DNA of 64,000 nucleotides from Azorinus chamasolen (GCA_963576725.1 OY755241.1:868001-932000); one strand, 5' to 3'. Positions 30,333 to 42,360 are shown, counted from the first letter of the stretch. A program made the numbers and translations. The notes: generated by a model not told the origin, from the sequence alone.

Positions 30333-33300
30333 TTAAATTTTAGAATATATATTAATGGCTTTTAAAAAATCAAATATTTTTGGTATTTCTACCAGCTCAA
30401 ACAGTTCCCTCAGGGAATCTGCTTGAAAGAACCTATCTCTGATTAAGATTAAATCAGGACATTCAATGAGAATGTGCTGAATTGTATAAGGCTCAAAACA
30501 AAATAAACATTCAGGTTGAACTTCACCTTTCAGTAAAAATGAATGAGTTAAAAAAGAATGTCCAATTCTTATTCTGGCCAATACGACCTCATCACGCCGA
30601 ATTGGCAAGCATGAACATAAATGTTCACCTAAAATAGGTTTCACAGCATGGAGCTTGTTATGAATTTCCTCATTCCAAGACTCCTGCCATTTATATAGAA
30701 TATGTCTAGTAATTTGTGGTTTGAAATCCGAATACGGTAATCTCATATCAGATTCAGGCGATTCAAGCGCAGACTTCGCTGCAAGGTCCGCCCTCTCGTT
30801 GCCATGTATTCCACAATGACTAGGTATCCAACAAAATATTACATCTTTTGAATTAGACATTTCATGGTATTTTAAAACAAGTTTTTTAATAAGAACATTT
30901 TTTGTAGAACATTTACTCAGTGATTGTAAAACAGAAAGAGAATCCGAAAAGATTATATGTTTACTATATAATTTTCCAGCAATATAATCAAGAGCTAAAT
31001 CAATAGCTTTGATCTCTGCTGAAAAAATGGAGGCATTATCAGGAAGCCGAAATTTTGTCTCTGTGTCATCAGCCACAAAGGCAGCTGCGACTCTCTCATC
31101 ATCTTTTGAACCATCAGTATAAACTTGTTCATAATCTTCAAATCTTGAAATTATTTCATTTAAAAAAGAACTGAATTCAAGCGAGCTTGTTTCAGACTTT
31201 TTATGCCGTGTTAGTTCAAAAATAACTTTTGGTGGTTTAATAGTCCAAGGTGGTATAGATTCAACTTTAGTCTTTTCAACCAAAGACAAATCTATATCAC
31301 TATTTTGAAAACTGTTTTTCATACGTATTCCGAAAGGTGGAATTACCTTTTCCTTGGATTCAAATAAACGTTGATATTTAGGTCTAAAAACATTTTTATG
31401 AGCGGGATTTGATGGGTTTGAAGCTAATTTAGAGGTATACTGCATGGATAGTTTTTCACGACGAGAGTAAAGTGATGGCTCATTCGCCTCAACATATAAA
31501 CTTTTAGCAGGGGATGTCCTAAAGGCACCCAATGCTAAACGTAAACCTTGGTGATGAATTGGATCAAGCATCTGCAAGTATGATTTCCTTGCAGAGCCAT
31601 ATACAACACTACCATAATCCAGTTTGGACCTCACTAAACTTCTATACAATTTGAGCATTACATTGCGATCTGCACCCCATTCGGTATGTGCAAGAACGCG
31701 AAGCAATTTCAGAGTTTTCTGGCATTTAGCCTTTAAGTATTTAATATGAGGTATAAAGGAAAGTTTTTTGTCAAAGATGACACCGAGAAATTTCGCCTGG
31801 TCTACAACAGGAATGGGATCACCATTCAAGTGCAACTCAGGATCATTGTGGAATTTTCTCAGTTGACAGAAATGTACACAATTTGTTTTAGACTTTGAAA
31901 ATCTAGAACGGTAACAAATTAAAAAGTCATCAACATACAATGAACAGTCAGTGTCACTAGAAATAGATTTAACAATATTATTAATTTTAACATTAAATAG
32001 AGTGACTGACAAAATACTTCATTGTGGAACACCCATTTCCTGTTTTTGCATACCAGAAAGAGTAGTTCCAACACGGACTTGAAATTCCCTATCATTTAAA
32101 AAGTTTTCAATAAAAACTGGAAGTCGACCTTTAAGTCCAGATTCATGAAGGTCTTTCATTATGCCATACTTCCAAGTTGTATCGTAAGCTTTCTCAAGAT
32201 CAAAGAAGACAGCAACTAAGTGCTCCTTCTTGATGAAAGCTTCACGAATAAATGTTTCCAACCTAACTAAATGATCATTTGTACTTCTTTGGCTCCTGAA
32301 TCCACTTTGATACTCCGTAATGAGGTTGTTGGATTCAAGATACCAAACAAGTCTTGCGTTAATCATGCGCTCTAAAGTTTTACATACACAGCTCGTCAAG
32401 GCTATAGGACGATAATTATTTGGATCTGTATTATCTTTCCCTGGTTTTGGAACAGGAACAACTGTAGCCCGTTTCCAAAACTTGGGCAATTTACCACTTG
32501 ACCATATATGGTTAAAAATATCTAAAAGAACATGCATACAAATTGAGGGCAAGTGTTTAAGAAATTGATAATGAATGTCATCAGGTCCAACAGCTGTATC
32601 GTGCGATTTAGTAAGAGAATCAAACAATTCTCTCTCAGTAAAAGGTAAATTGTAGCTTTCAGTGTTGTGAGATGTAAAATTAAGTTTTTCCTTTTCTTTA
32701 CTCTTTTTAATGTGTCTAAATTCAGGAGTAGACTTAGCTGATGAAGAGTTTTTGGCAAAAGCATCAGCTAAGGAATTGGCTATATCTTTTACATCTGTTA
32801 TTTTTTTATCATTTGCATTTAAATGTCCAAAAGAGGATTTACCTTTACCACTTATTTTACGCACCATATCCCATACCTTCTTTACTGATGAACGACAATT
32901 TAATTTAGAAACATATTTCTTCCAAGACTGCGATTTAACAGTCTTGATAGTACGACGAGCTTTAGCCCTAAATACTCTAAAATGATTTAAATTTTCCTGA
33001 GTAGGACTGAATTTAAATTTTCTAAGAGCTGCTTTACGCTTTCTAATCGCCTCCTTACATTCATCATCATACCACGGTTTAGGAGGTTTCTTTGGGTTTG
33101 ATGAGGACTTTGGAATGCATTCTTCTGCCACTGAATATAAAATGGATGTAAATGTTTCAATGGGGTCATCACTATTTTCAAATACATCTGATCTAATCTT
33201 TTCCCTACACAATATTTCAAACTTTTCCCAATTTGCTTTCTTGAGTTTCCAGCGAGGAACACATTCCTCGACTGGAGAAGCAATATGGTTTAGAAATATT

Positions 33301-33947
33301 GGAAAGTGGTCACTTCCACATAGGTCGTCACCAACTTTCCAATCATAATCTAAGTAAATGGTTGGGTAACAAATAGAAAGATCAATGCAAGTAAAAGTTC
33401 CTGATGCCGGGTGAAGATAGGTTGGGGACTTATTGTTAGAGATGCACAAATCGTGCTCACCAACAAAATCCTCAACAATTTTACCTAAAGCATTAGTATT
33501 TGTAGATCCCCATAGAGGATTATGGCTATTAAAATCCCCTAACAATATAAATGGGGCAGGCAATTGTTCAATAAGGGCGTCAAGTTCTTTCTTGTCAACT
33601 GTTGTCCTTGGTGGAATATATATAGAACAAAAAGTTATGACCTTATGAAGGGTGACACTGACAGTAACAACTTGCAAATTAGTTTTAATAGGTAAAAGAC
33701 TATGAATGAATGAATGAATGGTGTTTTACGGCCCATCGACACTGATTATTGGGCCAGCAGCTCTTTCACGATCGTTAAAAATATGATTATAAATAGAATA
33801 ATTTCTAAAGTTGACTTGGTCAGTGTCCTTCAAGAATGTTTCTTGAAGACACATTATGGCCGGGTCATATTTATTCAGCAACAGAAGAATTTCATTATAA
33901 TTTGCCTTAAGTCCTCTACAATTCCATTGTATTACGCAATTTTTCAT
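30333..33947 (-). pseudogene. LINE D ORF2 (endonuclease, RT, RNase H), broken
   Basis: Minus-strand order: endonuclease start IQWNCRGLKANYNEI with LQETFL, then the nested tail, LLGDFNSHNPLWG and SDHFPIFL, RT (GPDDIHYQFLKHLP, FFDLEKAYDTTW, YVDDFLICY) and RNase H (YTDGSKDDERVAAAF, FSAEIKAIDLAL, SDSLSVLQ, GNERADLAAKS). GVPQ is followed by TGA at 32019 where LINE C has GGA (Gly), a nonsense change. About 28 codons between YRS and FSKSKT are missing, removing the helix after the active site. Ends KAINIYSKI. Confidence 0.9.
33704..33744 (-). mobile_element. 41-bp nested LINE tail inside the LINE D endonuclease
   Basis: (GAAT)n plus GGTGTTTTACGGCCCATCGACACTGA only, in place of the sequence seen at 371-390 of the left fragment. 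It is the shortest LINE tail in the window and it breaks the endonuclease frame. Confidence 0.75.
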
Positions 33948-33972
33948 TATCGATTAATGAAAATATATTTAG

Positions 33973-35238
33973 TTAGATTGGAGGCGTAACAGGAACAAGC
34001 TTCTTGTCCTTTTTCTTTTTGGGGGATTTGGAAGAAGGGACAATGGATGTATGTACATCCATCACTTCTTCCTCATCCAAGCTGCTATACGTGTTGTGCA
34101 GCTTCACAGTGTTACCTTTACCATTTGGTAAAGGACCACTACCATTATGGTTTTTAGAGTTTTTCTGTTTCTGGGTGGAGTTTGAGTTCTTCGGGCTCTG
34201 AGGTGATCTCTGAGTCGCCTGACATGCCATGTCAGACTTGCCAGAGACGACAGAGTCAGAAATACTTTTGTAATTTGGCGCACCGTGTGGCCAGGTGATT
34301 ATTGTCTGAGTTTCAGCGTTCCTAGTTTGAATTTTACATGTATTTTCCTTCACCTTATCTGCATAAGATGAGCCCGCAACTGTGGAAGGTTTTGAAGCTT
34401 CCACAATTTTACGGGCTTCAGGAAAGGACACATTCTGTAGAACACGAATTCTCTGGATTTCCTTTTCCTGCTTCCACTTTGCACACTCTTTCGAGTAGAC
34501 AAAGTGATCCCCTTTGCAGTTAAAACACTGCACAGGGTTTTCACAGGTCGAGGAATCATGATCTTCCTGACCACAACGGGCACATATTGATTTCTTGGTG
34601 CATTTGTCCTTATGATGTCCAAACCTCTGACAGTTAAAACACCGAAGAGGATTTGGAATGAAAGGGTCAACGTCGAGGCTTAAGTAGCCACACATGATTC
34701 TTGGTGGAACGAACGGGACGTTAAACTTCAGAATGAAAGTATTGGTCACTATATCTCTACCGTCTCTAACAAACTTGATACGTTTAACTTCCGTAACATT
34801 CTGATTGTTAAGTTCTGCTAGCATTTCTTCCTCATTGGTGTGCTGAAGATCACGGCTTCGCACAACTCCTTTGCAGAAATTCAAGGACTGATGAGGAGAC
34901 ACTTGTATCGAAATACCAGCAAACGTTTTACTTTTAAGTAAGTTGTCAGATTGTTGCTTTTTTGCACATTCCACCAGAATCTTTCCTGACCGTAAAACTT
35001 TTATGTCTTTTAGCTCACCTGCCAGTCCCTGCAGTGCTTTCGCAACAGCGAAGGGAGACAACTTTGCCAAAGATTGTGCATCATTTACTGGACAAATTAC
35101 CAAGAATCTTGGCCAATAATTGATCGATTTTGGTTGATTGGTATGTTCACGGTCAGACTCTGATGACTCAGAGTCCTTCCGTGATCTTTTGAAAGTATTT
35201 GAATTTGAATTTGAGCGTTTTTTGGCGGGGGTTGCCAT
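33973..35238 (-). CDS. LINE D ORF1: Gag-like RNA-binding protein
   Basis: 421 residues, intact. Basic serine-rich N-terminus (KKRSNSNSNTFKRSRKD), a central RRM-like region (PRFLVICPVND to IVTNTFILKF), then three zinc knuckles: CFNCQRFGHHKDKC, CARCGQEDHDSSTC and CFNCKGDHFVYSKEC. A basic lysine-rich C-terminus follows (SPKKKKDKKLVPV). It would coat the LINE RNA. The pattern is usual for I-superfamily LINEs. It lies just upstream of ORF2, with 25 bases between. Confidence 0.9.
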   Translation of the reverse strand: MATPAKKRSNSNSNTFKRSRKDSESSESDREHTNQPKSINYWPRFLVICPVNDAQSLAKLSPFAVAKALQGLAGELKDIKVLRSGKILVECAKKQQSDNLLKSKTFAGISIQVSPHQSLNFCKGVVRSRDLQHTNEEEMLAELNNQNVTEVKRIKFVRDGRDIVTNTFILKFNVPFVPPRIMCGYLSLDVDPFIPNPLRCFNCQRFGHHKDKCTKKSICARCGQEDHDSSTCENPVQCFNCKGDHFVYSKECAKWKQEKEIQRIRVLQNVSFPEARKIVEASKPSTVAGSSYADKVKENTCKIQTRNAETQTIITWPHGAPNYKSISDSVVSGKSDMACQATQRSPQSPKNSNSTQKQKNSKNHNGSGPLPNGKGNTVKLHNTYSSLDEEEVMDVHTSIVPSSKSPKKKKDKKLVPVTPPI

Positions 35239-35868
35239 AGCGCTTAATTACAGTTCATCACCCATGTTCCCCACCCACCTCGGAGCCCAACAAGGGGATG
35301 CCTTCGGGATATCTCCAGCGAAAGACACCGGGGTTACATGGGCGATATACTCAGATAAATAGCAAAGTCGAGCCAACGCCGTACCTCCAATGCGCTACCG
35401 CTAAATAGAACACCTTCTGGCCAATAGGTTAATCGACGCAGGAATCGCTGGTCAACCATACACAAAATCTACCTGATTAGCCCTAAACCACCGCCTTCAA
35501 AGACACTTCAGCATATAGTTAATATTAGCAAAACTAATGAAATGTATTAAAATAGAGAAAACAAGTCATTAATAGAGAAATGACGAACTCTCAAGATATG
35601 AAGTATCATTGGGCAAGACATGGTAAGCCGATTGATCAGACTAGGCCAGGCCTGACCGCTCGTCTGCGCCCAGGTTAAAGGCCAAAGCAGTGTGTTGCAT
35701 TAGAGGTCATACGCTCAGAGACGCTCTTTTGCTCAACTACCAGGATCCCATCACCTGGACGATTCGAGTCGCAACCCACGGCAAACAGGTTGCTCCTATT
35801 CGGGGGGATCTTACCCCTCTGCAGGAGATTCAGCTGGCGAATTCTAACCCCCGCCAGCAGGGGGGTGC

Positions 35869-37683
35869 TCAAAGAATCCCTGAGCTCTAATAAGGAGAAC
35901 GGTTTGTTATAATTTTCATCATTATTTGATTTGAAATTTAGTTTCGATCTTTCTTCTTTTCTTTTAAATGATTGGAATGTTTCTGAATAGTGAGATGACG
36001 ATGAATGTTTAGAAAATGTTTCAGCCAAAGTGTTAGCAATATCTTTTTTGTCAGTTACTGTATCATTATTCTGCTTCAGATGAGAAACTGTTGAAGATTT
36101 ATTTTTGCCGCTAATTTTCCTTACCAGTTCCCAAACCTTTTTAACTGATGTACGAGAATTAAGTTTTGATACATATGATTGCCAGGACTTCTTTTTTGTT
36201 TGTCTTATTGTACGACGTGCTTTGGCTCTAAATATTTTAACACTCTCTAGATTTTCACGAGTGGGACGGACGTTAAATTTTCGAATTGCTGCCCTTCGTT
36301 CTTTAACAGCATTTTTACAATCATCATTAAACCATGGCATTGCGCGTTTAAAATTAGTCGAGGTCTTTGGTATACATTCTTCTGCTATTTGTATTAAAGC
36401 AGAAGAAAATTCTGCAATCGGGTCTTCAGTATTTTCAAACAGATTTGTTACAAGTTTTGAGTGGCATTTAAAATTAAACATTTCCCAATTGGCTTTCGAA
36501 AATTTCCAATGAGGAACAGATTCAGATGTAAAAGCCGATGTATTAGATAAAATTAAAGGGAAATGATCACTACCACATAAATCATCATGAACCTTAAAAG
36601 TATAGTCAAGAAATATCGATGGGCTGCTCATTGCAAGATCAAGAGAAGAATAATGTCCAGTGGCAGGGTGTAGATAAGTGGAAGATTTATCATTGTGTAA
36701 ACATATATCATTTTTAGTTATAAAATCTTCTATAATTTTTCCTCGGTTATTGAGATCGGAACAACCCCACAAAGGATTATGCCCATTTAAGTCACCTAGA
36801 AGAATAAATGGTTCTGGTAACTGACCAATTAAGTTTTCCAATTCTAATATATCAACAACATCATTTGGGGGGAGATAAATATAGTAATAGCTTTGTCAAG
36901 AGTAACACGAACAGCAACTGCCTGCAGCGCTGAATTTAGAGTAACAGAGCTATGAGGTAATTTATTATGAATTGCCAAAGAACATCCTCCTGAATGAATG
37001 AATGAATGAATGGTGTTTTACGGCCCATCGACACTGATGGTCATATAGAGCCGAATAAATAATGAATGAATGAATGAATGGTGTTTTACGGCCCATCGAC
37101 ACTGATGGTCATATAGAGCCGAATAAATAATGAATGAATGAATGAATGGTGTTTTACGGCCCATCCCGAATAAATAATGTAAAAAAACTATATGATGAAA
37201 TCAAATAAAGACAATCTCACTAGATTATGTAAATTCTCAGTCCCGATCAACAGGATTGTAAAGAAAATAAGGACAAAACATAATCGACATCCTCCTGCCC
37301 AAATTATTGTTAATAAAATTGTAAAGAGCGTAACCGTTTAAGCTAATATTATCAGATGTTTTAAGATATGCTTCTTGAAGGCCAAGAACTGCTGGTTTAT
37401 AAGAAGATAAAAGCAAAAGAATTTCATTATAATTTACCTTAAGACCTCGACAGTTCCACTGAATAATTTTGCTATCCATATTTCAAACATATACAAAGAT
37501 ATAACATTTAATTATATCTAAGTATTTGGAGGAAGTATGGGGGAGCGAGATCTGGCCCGACCTTCCCTATCAGACTGACTGCTTTCATCACAGTCCATCC
37601 GATTAGGGTCAGCCAAACCAGACACCCTCCCAGGCCCTTTCTCTTTGTTGCGGGCGGCAGGTTTGCCGGGCCAACCAACAGGC
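35869..37683 (-). pseudogene. LINE E, 5' part (endonuclease and ORF1 end)
   Basis: Nearly identical to 47225-48750 of LINE B: the endonuclease with LLGDLNGHNPLWG and SDHFPLIL, the linker with PWFNDDCKNAVKERRAA, and the N-terminal IQWNCRGLKVNYNEI. It ends in the last codons of ORF1 at 37683, where homology stops (5' truncation). The frame is broken by the 295-bp tail insertion and by loss of a few bases in the GGGEI-type IYLPP segment. The missing RT between here and 30133 was lost when LINE D inserted, or before. Confidence 0.85.
36993..37287 (-). mobile_element. Triplicated LINE 3' end nested in LINE E
   Basis: Three tandem copies of the ATTC-family 3' end (GAAT)4-GGTGTTTTACGGCCCATC.. at ~36993, ~37062 and ~37132, the last continuing into 3' UTR. 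Flanked by an 11-bp duplication ACATCCTCCTG (36982-36992 and 37287-37297), so the whole triplet entered as one insertion. Confidence 0.85.
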
Positions 37684-38145
37684 ATCAGATCATCTGAAGA
37701 CCAAACACAAAAATCAGCAAGATGTTCAAGACGCCATTGCCCTTCCGAAAACTCAATGGAATGAAGCATTTGCGAATACGAGGAAAATGGGTATCTACAA
37801 AGCAAATTTAAAATTGTTACGAGAAAACGGGTCTGAAAATAACACCTAGCTTATTCGAGAACGTCGGCAAGGCCACAGTACAGTCGTTACATGTCTATCA
37901 TGCAAGGCATTTATATCAAAAACACAAACGTAACTGCGGACAATCAACATTTCTCAGGCCATCAAATTGCATTGAGCCATCGTTCTTAATTGACATGAAG
38001 AAAAGCGGAAGGTTACGTAACGTACAAATGCGAAATCTTAGACAAATTCTGGAATAACGAACTTGGGGAATTATGTAAAAAAGAAGCAATTATTTCTGCA
38101 TTCGGTTTCCAGAAATATCTGTCGATCTGCAATAGAAAATATAAA
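37684..38145 (+). pseudogene. Decayed C2H2-type coding exon, part 1
   Basis: Plus-strand coding remnants: SDHLKTKHKNQQDVQDAIAL, WNEAFANTRKMGIYKANLK, then after a stop LIRERRQGHSTVVTCLSCKA, and after a frameshift KHKRNCGQSTF and ELGELCKKEAIISAFGFQKY. These look like paired zinc-binding motifs (H..H and C-x2-C..H-x4-C). The frame runs into element 2 at 38145, resumes at 40543-40586 and again at 60569-60682. By memory this resembles a family of uncharacterised C2H2-containing proteins that are multicopy in molluscs and fish; function unknown, possibly transposon-derived. Confidence 0.6.
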
Positions 38146-40542
38146 CAAGAGGGCCATGAGGCCCTGAAGCGCTCACCTGAGATAACCCCAGGGGCGGGGC
38201 CATTTTTGACCACAAGAAATCATGTGGACAACCTTGGTAGAGAACCACGAGGCAAAGCAGTATGCCATTAATTAAAGGTCTAAGCCTTATGGTTTCAGAG
38301 AAAAATAATATTTCATATTTTTCCCATGAAAAACTGATAAGCCCTGAGGCAGGGCCAAGTTTTGCCCAGTGGTCAGGGTCGTAAGTTAAACATTCCTGGC
38401 AGAGGACCACAAGCCACAGCTACATATTTATAGAGGACCATTAGATCATGTTAGTCATACCAAATATCAATGGTCTAGGCCTTACAGTTTCAGTAGATTT
38501 TTAAAGATTTTCCAATGAAAAACTGATAAGCCCTTGGGCCGGGCCATTTTTGGCCCGGGGTCATAATTTGAACAATATTTGTAGAGGACCATAAGATCAT
38601 GCTACATACCAAATATCAAAGGTCTAGGCCTTACAGTTTCAGAGAAGAAGATTTTTAAAGAATTTCCTATGAAAAACTGATAAGCCCTTGGGCAGGGCCA
38701 TTTTTGGCCCGGGGGTCATAATCTAAATACTATTTGTAGAGGACCATAAGATCATGCTACATACCACATATCAAAGGTCTAGGCCTTACAGCTTCAGAGA
38801 AGAAGATTTTTTTAAGATTTTCCTATGAAAAACTGATAAGCCCATGGGCGGGGCCATTTTTGGCCCGGGGGTCATAATTTGAACAATATTTGTAGAGGAC
38901 CATAAGATCATGCTACATACCAAATATCAAAGGTCTAGGCCTTACAGTTTCAGAGAAGAAGATTTTTAAAGATTTTCCTATGAAAAACTGATAAGCCCTT
39001 GGGCGGGGCCATTTTTGGCCCGGGGGTCATAATTTGAACAATATTTGTAGAGGACCATAAGATCATGCTACATACCAAATATCAAAGGTCTAGGCCTTAC
39101 ATTTTCAGAGAAGAAGATTTTTAAAGATTTTCCTATGAAAAACTGATAAGCCCTTGGGTGGGGCCATTTTTGGCCCGGGGGTCATAATTTGAACCACTTT
39201 TGTAAAGGACCATTAGATCATGCTACATACCAAATATCAAAGGTCTAGGCCTTACAGTTTCACAGAAGAAAATTGTTAAAAATTTTCCTATGAAAAACTG
39301 ATAAGCCCTTGGGCGGGGCCATTTTTGGCCCGGGGGTCATTATTTGAACAACTTTTGTAGAGGACCATAATATCATGCTACATACCAAATATCAAAGGTC
39401 TAGGCCTTACAGTTTCAGAGAAGAAGATTTTTAAAGATTTTCCTATGAATAACTGATAAGCCCTTGGGCGGGGCAATTTTTGGCCCGGGGGCCATAATTT
39501 GAACAATCTTTGTAGAGGACCATAAGATCATGCTACATACCAAATATCAAAGGTCTAGGCCTTACAGTTTCAGAGAAGATTTTTAAAGATTTTCCTATGA
39601 AAAACTGATAAGCCCTTGGGCGGGGCCATTTTTGGCCCGGGGGTCATAATTTGAACAATATTTGTAGAGGACCATAAGATCATGCTACATACCAAATATC
39701 AAAGGTCTAGGCCTTACGTTTTCAGAGAAGAAGATTTTTAAAGATTTTCCTATGAAAAACTGATAAGCCCTTGGGTGGGGCCATTTTTGGCCCGGGGGTC
39801 ATAATTTGAACCACTTTTGTAAAGGACCATTAGATCATGCTACATACCAAATATCAAAGGTCTAGGCCTTACAGTTTCACAGAAGAAAATTGTTAAAAAA
39901 TTTCCTATGAAAAACTGATAAGCCCTTGGGCGGGGCCATTTTTGGCCCGGGGGTCATTATTTGAACAACTTTTGTAGAGGACCATAATATCATGCTACAT
40001 ACCAAATATCAAAGGTCTAGGCCTTACAGTTTCAGAGAAGATTTTTAAAGATTTTCCTATGAATAACTGATAAGCCCTTGGGCGGGGCAATTTTTGGCCC
40101 GGGGGCCATAATTTGAACAATCTTTGTAGAGGACCATAAGATCATGCTACATACTAAATATCAAAGGTCTAGGCTTTATAGTTTCAGAGTAGAAGATTTT
40201 TAAAGATTTTCCTATGAAAATTCCATATTACCATATATGGAAAAAATGACCTTGCCCTCTGGCGGCCATGTTTTTTGCCGGATCAAAATTCTTTTAACAA
40301 CTTTTGAAGTCTATCAACTGAGAAACATTTTGGTGAAAACTATATTCAAATCGGACAAGTCATTCTGGAGAAGAAGATTTTTCTAGATATTGTGTACGGT
40401 TGCCATGGCAACAAGACCGATGACCCCACCCACTATCTTTTACAGACGGACAGACGGACAGACAGACAGACGGACAGACGGACGACGGACACAGGGGTAT
40501 CACAATAGCTCACCTTGAGCACTTTGTGCTCTGGTGAGCTAA
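38146..40542. mobile_element. Pearl-like/Helitron-type element 2
   Basis: Starts CAAGAGGGCCATGAGGCCCT and CGCTCACCTGA; ends with the hairpin GCTCACCTTGAGCAC-TTTGT-GCTCTGGTGAGC and CTAA, preceded by a GACGGACAGACGGAC tract. The interior is a 155-bp satellite. Length is 2397 bp, a multiple of three, and the interrupted C2H2 frame rejoins when it is removed. No coding capacity. Confidence 0.78.
38320..40220. repeat. 155-bp satellite inside element 2, with higher-order structure
   Basis: AACTGATAAGCCC anchors at 38831, 38986, 39141, 39296 and 39451 give exactly 155 bp; about 12 units in all. Each unit has GGGCGGGGCCATTTTTGGCCCGGGGG. Variants recur in blocks: the block near 39070-39440 (GGGTGGGGCC, TTTGTAAAGGACCATTAG, TTTCACAGAAG) is repeated about 616 bp later, so four units were duplicated together. 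Confidence 0.9.
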
Positions 40543-40586
40543 AAAGATGAAAAAAGGAAAAACTTAATGGCAACCATGAGGGCTAT
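40543..40586 (+). pseudogene. C2H2-type coding exon, part 2
   Basis: 44 bases between element 2 and the large transposon. In the frame of part 1 they read KDEKRKNLMATMRA, followed by the AT target site of the ISL2EU-type element. The frame continues at 60569. Confidence 0.6.
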
Positions 40587-40616
40587 AGTCTTTTTTAAAA
40601 AGGTGGGTTATCTCCC
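40587..40616 (+). repeat. Left TIR of the ISL2EU-type element
   Basis: Pairs with 60537-60566; about 26 of the first 28 bases match, the differences being a T/C at base 5 and G/A near base 20. The CTTTTTAAAAAG core is itself palindromic. Confidence 0.85.
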
Positions 40617-40684
40617 TTTGAGCTTTTTGATAACAATCGGATACCCTCGCGTCTGGGTAGTAACGAGGAACGCGGAAGTAAACA

Positions 40685-41247
40685 ATGGCAGACGAAAACA
40701 AGGAAAACTGTCACTGTTACCTCGATGATAGCAAAATAGACGGATTTAATGTGACTCAATTGAAAGATTACTTGCGGAGACATAACCAGTATGTGACGGG
40801 GAAAAAGTCAGAACTGATCGAACGGGCGAAAGGGGTGCGAAAAGCCGGACTTGGCACGTTTCGTGACACGGTCAGTGAGCAGCAAAAGTTTGACCGGAGA
40901 AAAACTGACAAGTTAACAACACCTCTCGGCGAAATTCTCCCGCATCCTAACAAAGTATCGCAATGGTCAGTTGATTTGTTGGAGGTGCCAGAGTTTACAG
41001 AACGGGACCTCTACAACTATTTTGTGCTGAAGATGAAGACAAAGAAACCACTTCGTTCGAGGATCTACTACGAAGATCGACATCTATAATATTATGTACT
41101 CTGACATTTCTAATGACTGTCAACATTGCTTTCTTAAGTGTTATGTCATGCCATCGATTCCAACTGCAAAAGCTAAGGACAACCCTGACCATGAAGTGTG
41201 GGTGTGTCCGGAGCAGTTCATTCAGCAGAATGTGATTGTGCTGCAGG
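40685..41247 (+). pseudogene. SAP-SWIM-YqaJ gene, exon 1 (SAP domain)
   Basis: Begins AACAATGGC, a good start context, ~100 bases inside the TIR. SAP-type DNA-binding motif: VTQLKDYLRRHNQYVTGKKS and LIERAKG. It continues VPEFTERDLYNYFV and then, after a +1 shift near 41080, SDISNDCQHCFLKCYVMPS. A second, compensating shift near 41200 returns to VHSAECDCAAG. It ends at the donor GCAGG|GTAAGC (41247/41248), which splits the SWIM zinc motif: CDC here and CNH in exon 2. The two shifts disable this copy. Confidence 0.8.
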
Positions 41248-41602
41248 GTAAGCATAGATCTGTGTACATGAGACTCATTGATCACAATGCCTGATACCTT
41301 TATTTTGAGTATAAATAAGATAATGTTTTGTTTTAATAACAAATAGGCACATAGTTTTTTGGCCATTGCAGAAACTGTAGAATCTTATCTGATATCTGCT
41401 AATCATAAGCAACAACCCCCACTCTGTTTGCAAGAGCGTGAAAAAGCGTTTATTTGAGGGAGAAAGGGTTAACCCTTCGCTTGCTGAATTTTATAATACA
41501 TTTCTCCTTCTGCCCTGTTGTATAATTACATATATCTTCACTGTGTACAAGTATTTCGCTGTGCAATCACTGCTGTGGAGTGCACTGGTTGCACAATCAA
41601 CT

Positions 41603-41672
41603 TGTAAATAGTGCAGACCCTGATGAGACAGCTCCTGCAGGAGCTGTCTCATCTGGGTCTTCACTATTTACA
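41603..41672. repeat. 70-bp hairpin repeat, copy 1
   Basis: Nearly perfect inverted repeat TGTAAATAGTGCAGACCC..GGGTCTTCACTATTTACA around GACAGCTCCTGCAGGAGCTGTC. Member of a family with consensus arms GCAAACAGAGTAGACCCAGA..TCTGGGTCTACTCTGTTTGC. Confidence 0.9.
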
Positions 41673-41925
41673 GGTAGGTATATTGATGTGAATAGCAAGC
41701 GAAGGGTTAAGGAGATACGGTATTCAATCTGTTTCAATAATGTTTGTAATTGCAAGTTATATGGCATATTATTATTTATCTGAAGCATTCAGAATTTTTA
41801 ATATATCAAAATTTATATTATATCAGATATAATTATATTTTTAATATATCAGAAATAACCGCAGACCTCAATATTAACACTTTTAAAACCCTTTACTCCA
41901 TAAATACATCTTTCTATGAATCTAT

Positions 41926-41994
41926 AAACAGAGTAGACCCAAATCAGATGGCTTCTGTAAGGTGCCATCTGATGTTCCGGATGTGCTCTGTTTG
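41926..41994. repeat. Hairpin repeat, copy 2 (diverged)
   Basis: AAACAGAGTAGACCC..GTGCTCTGTTT arms with CAGATGGC/GCCATCTG inside; preceded by AACCCTTTACTCCATAAATA, a flanking word shared with other copies. Confidence 0.8.
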
Positions 41995-42293
41995 CTTATT
42001 AGATGTAATATTCAATGATTCTACAGTTTTTGATGTGTCAAAGAATTTGTGTGTCCGTGTGCTATAACAACAAATTAATGCAATTTATAATCATGACATC
42101 ATTTCTTACATGTATATATTCATGGTGGAAATTTTTTAAAGAGTTTGAAACTTTGCATACACCATAATTTTACTAAATCATAAATTATTAATTTAAATAC
42201 TGCTAAAAAAATCCAATGATGTGATTGCTCATTAGAATTGCTGAGAATTAGGAGTGATGAATATTATAGATTTGTTAACACTGTACTTCATAT

Positions 42294-42360
42294 ACACAGT
42301 AGACCCAGATCAGACTGCCCCAATATAGGAGCCATCGGATCAGGGTGTGATGTTTGGTTA
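42294..42360. repeat. Hairpin repeat, copy 3 (degenerate)
   Basis: ACAGTAGACCCAGATCAGAC on the left matches the family arm; the right arm (GGATCAGGGTGTGATGTTTGG) is diverged. Confidence 0.6.

Larger units (their letters stand above)
30134..35868 (-). mobile_element. LINE D: near full-length Nimb-like LINE (ATTC-tail family)
   Basis: Runs from the (GAAT)n tail through ORF2 (30333-33947), ORF1 (33973-35238) and a 5' UTR containing CACCTCGGAGCCCAACAAGGGGA, shared with LINE B. Inserted in LINE E. ORF2 is broken by a stop at 32019, an in-frame deletion in the RT and a nested 41-bp LINE tail in the endonuclease, so the copy is dead. APE endonuclease, RT and RNase H place it in the I superfamily; the Nimb name is from memory. 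Confidence 0.88.
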
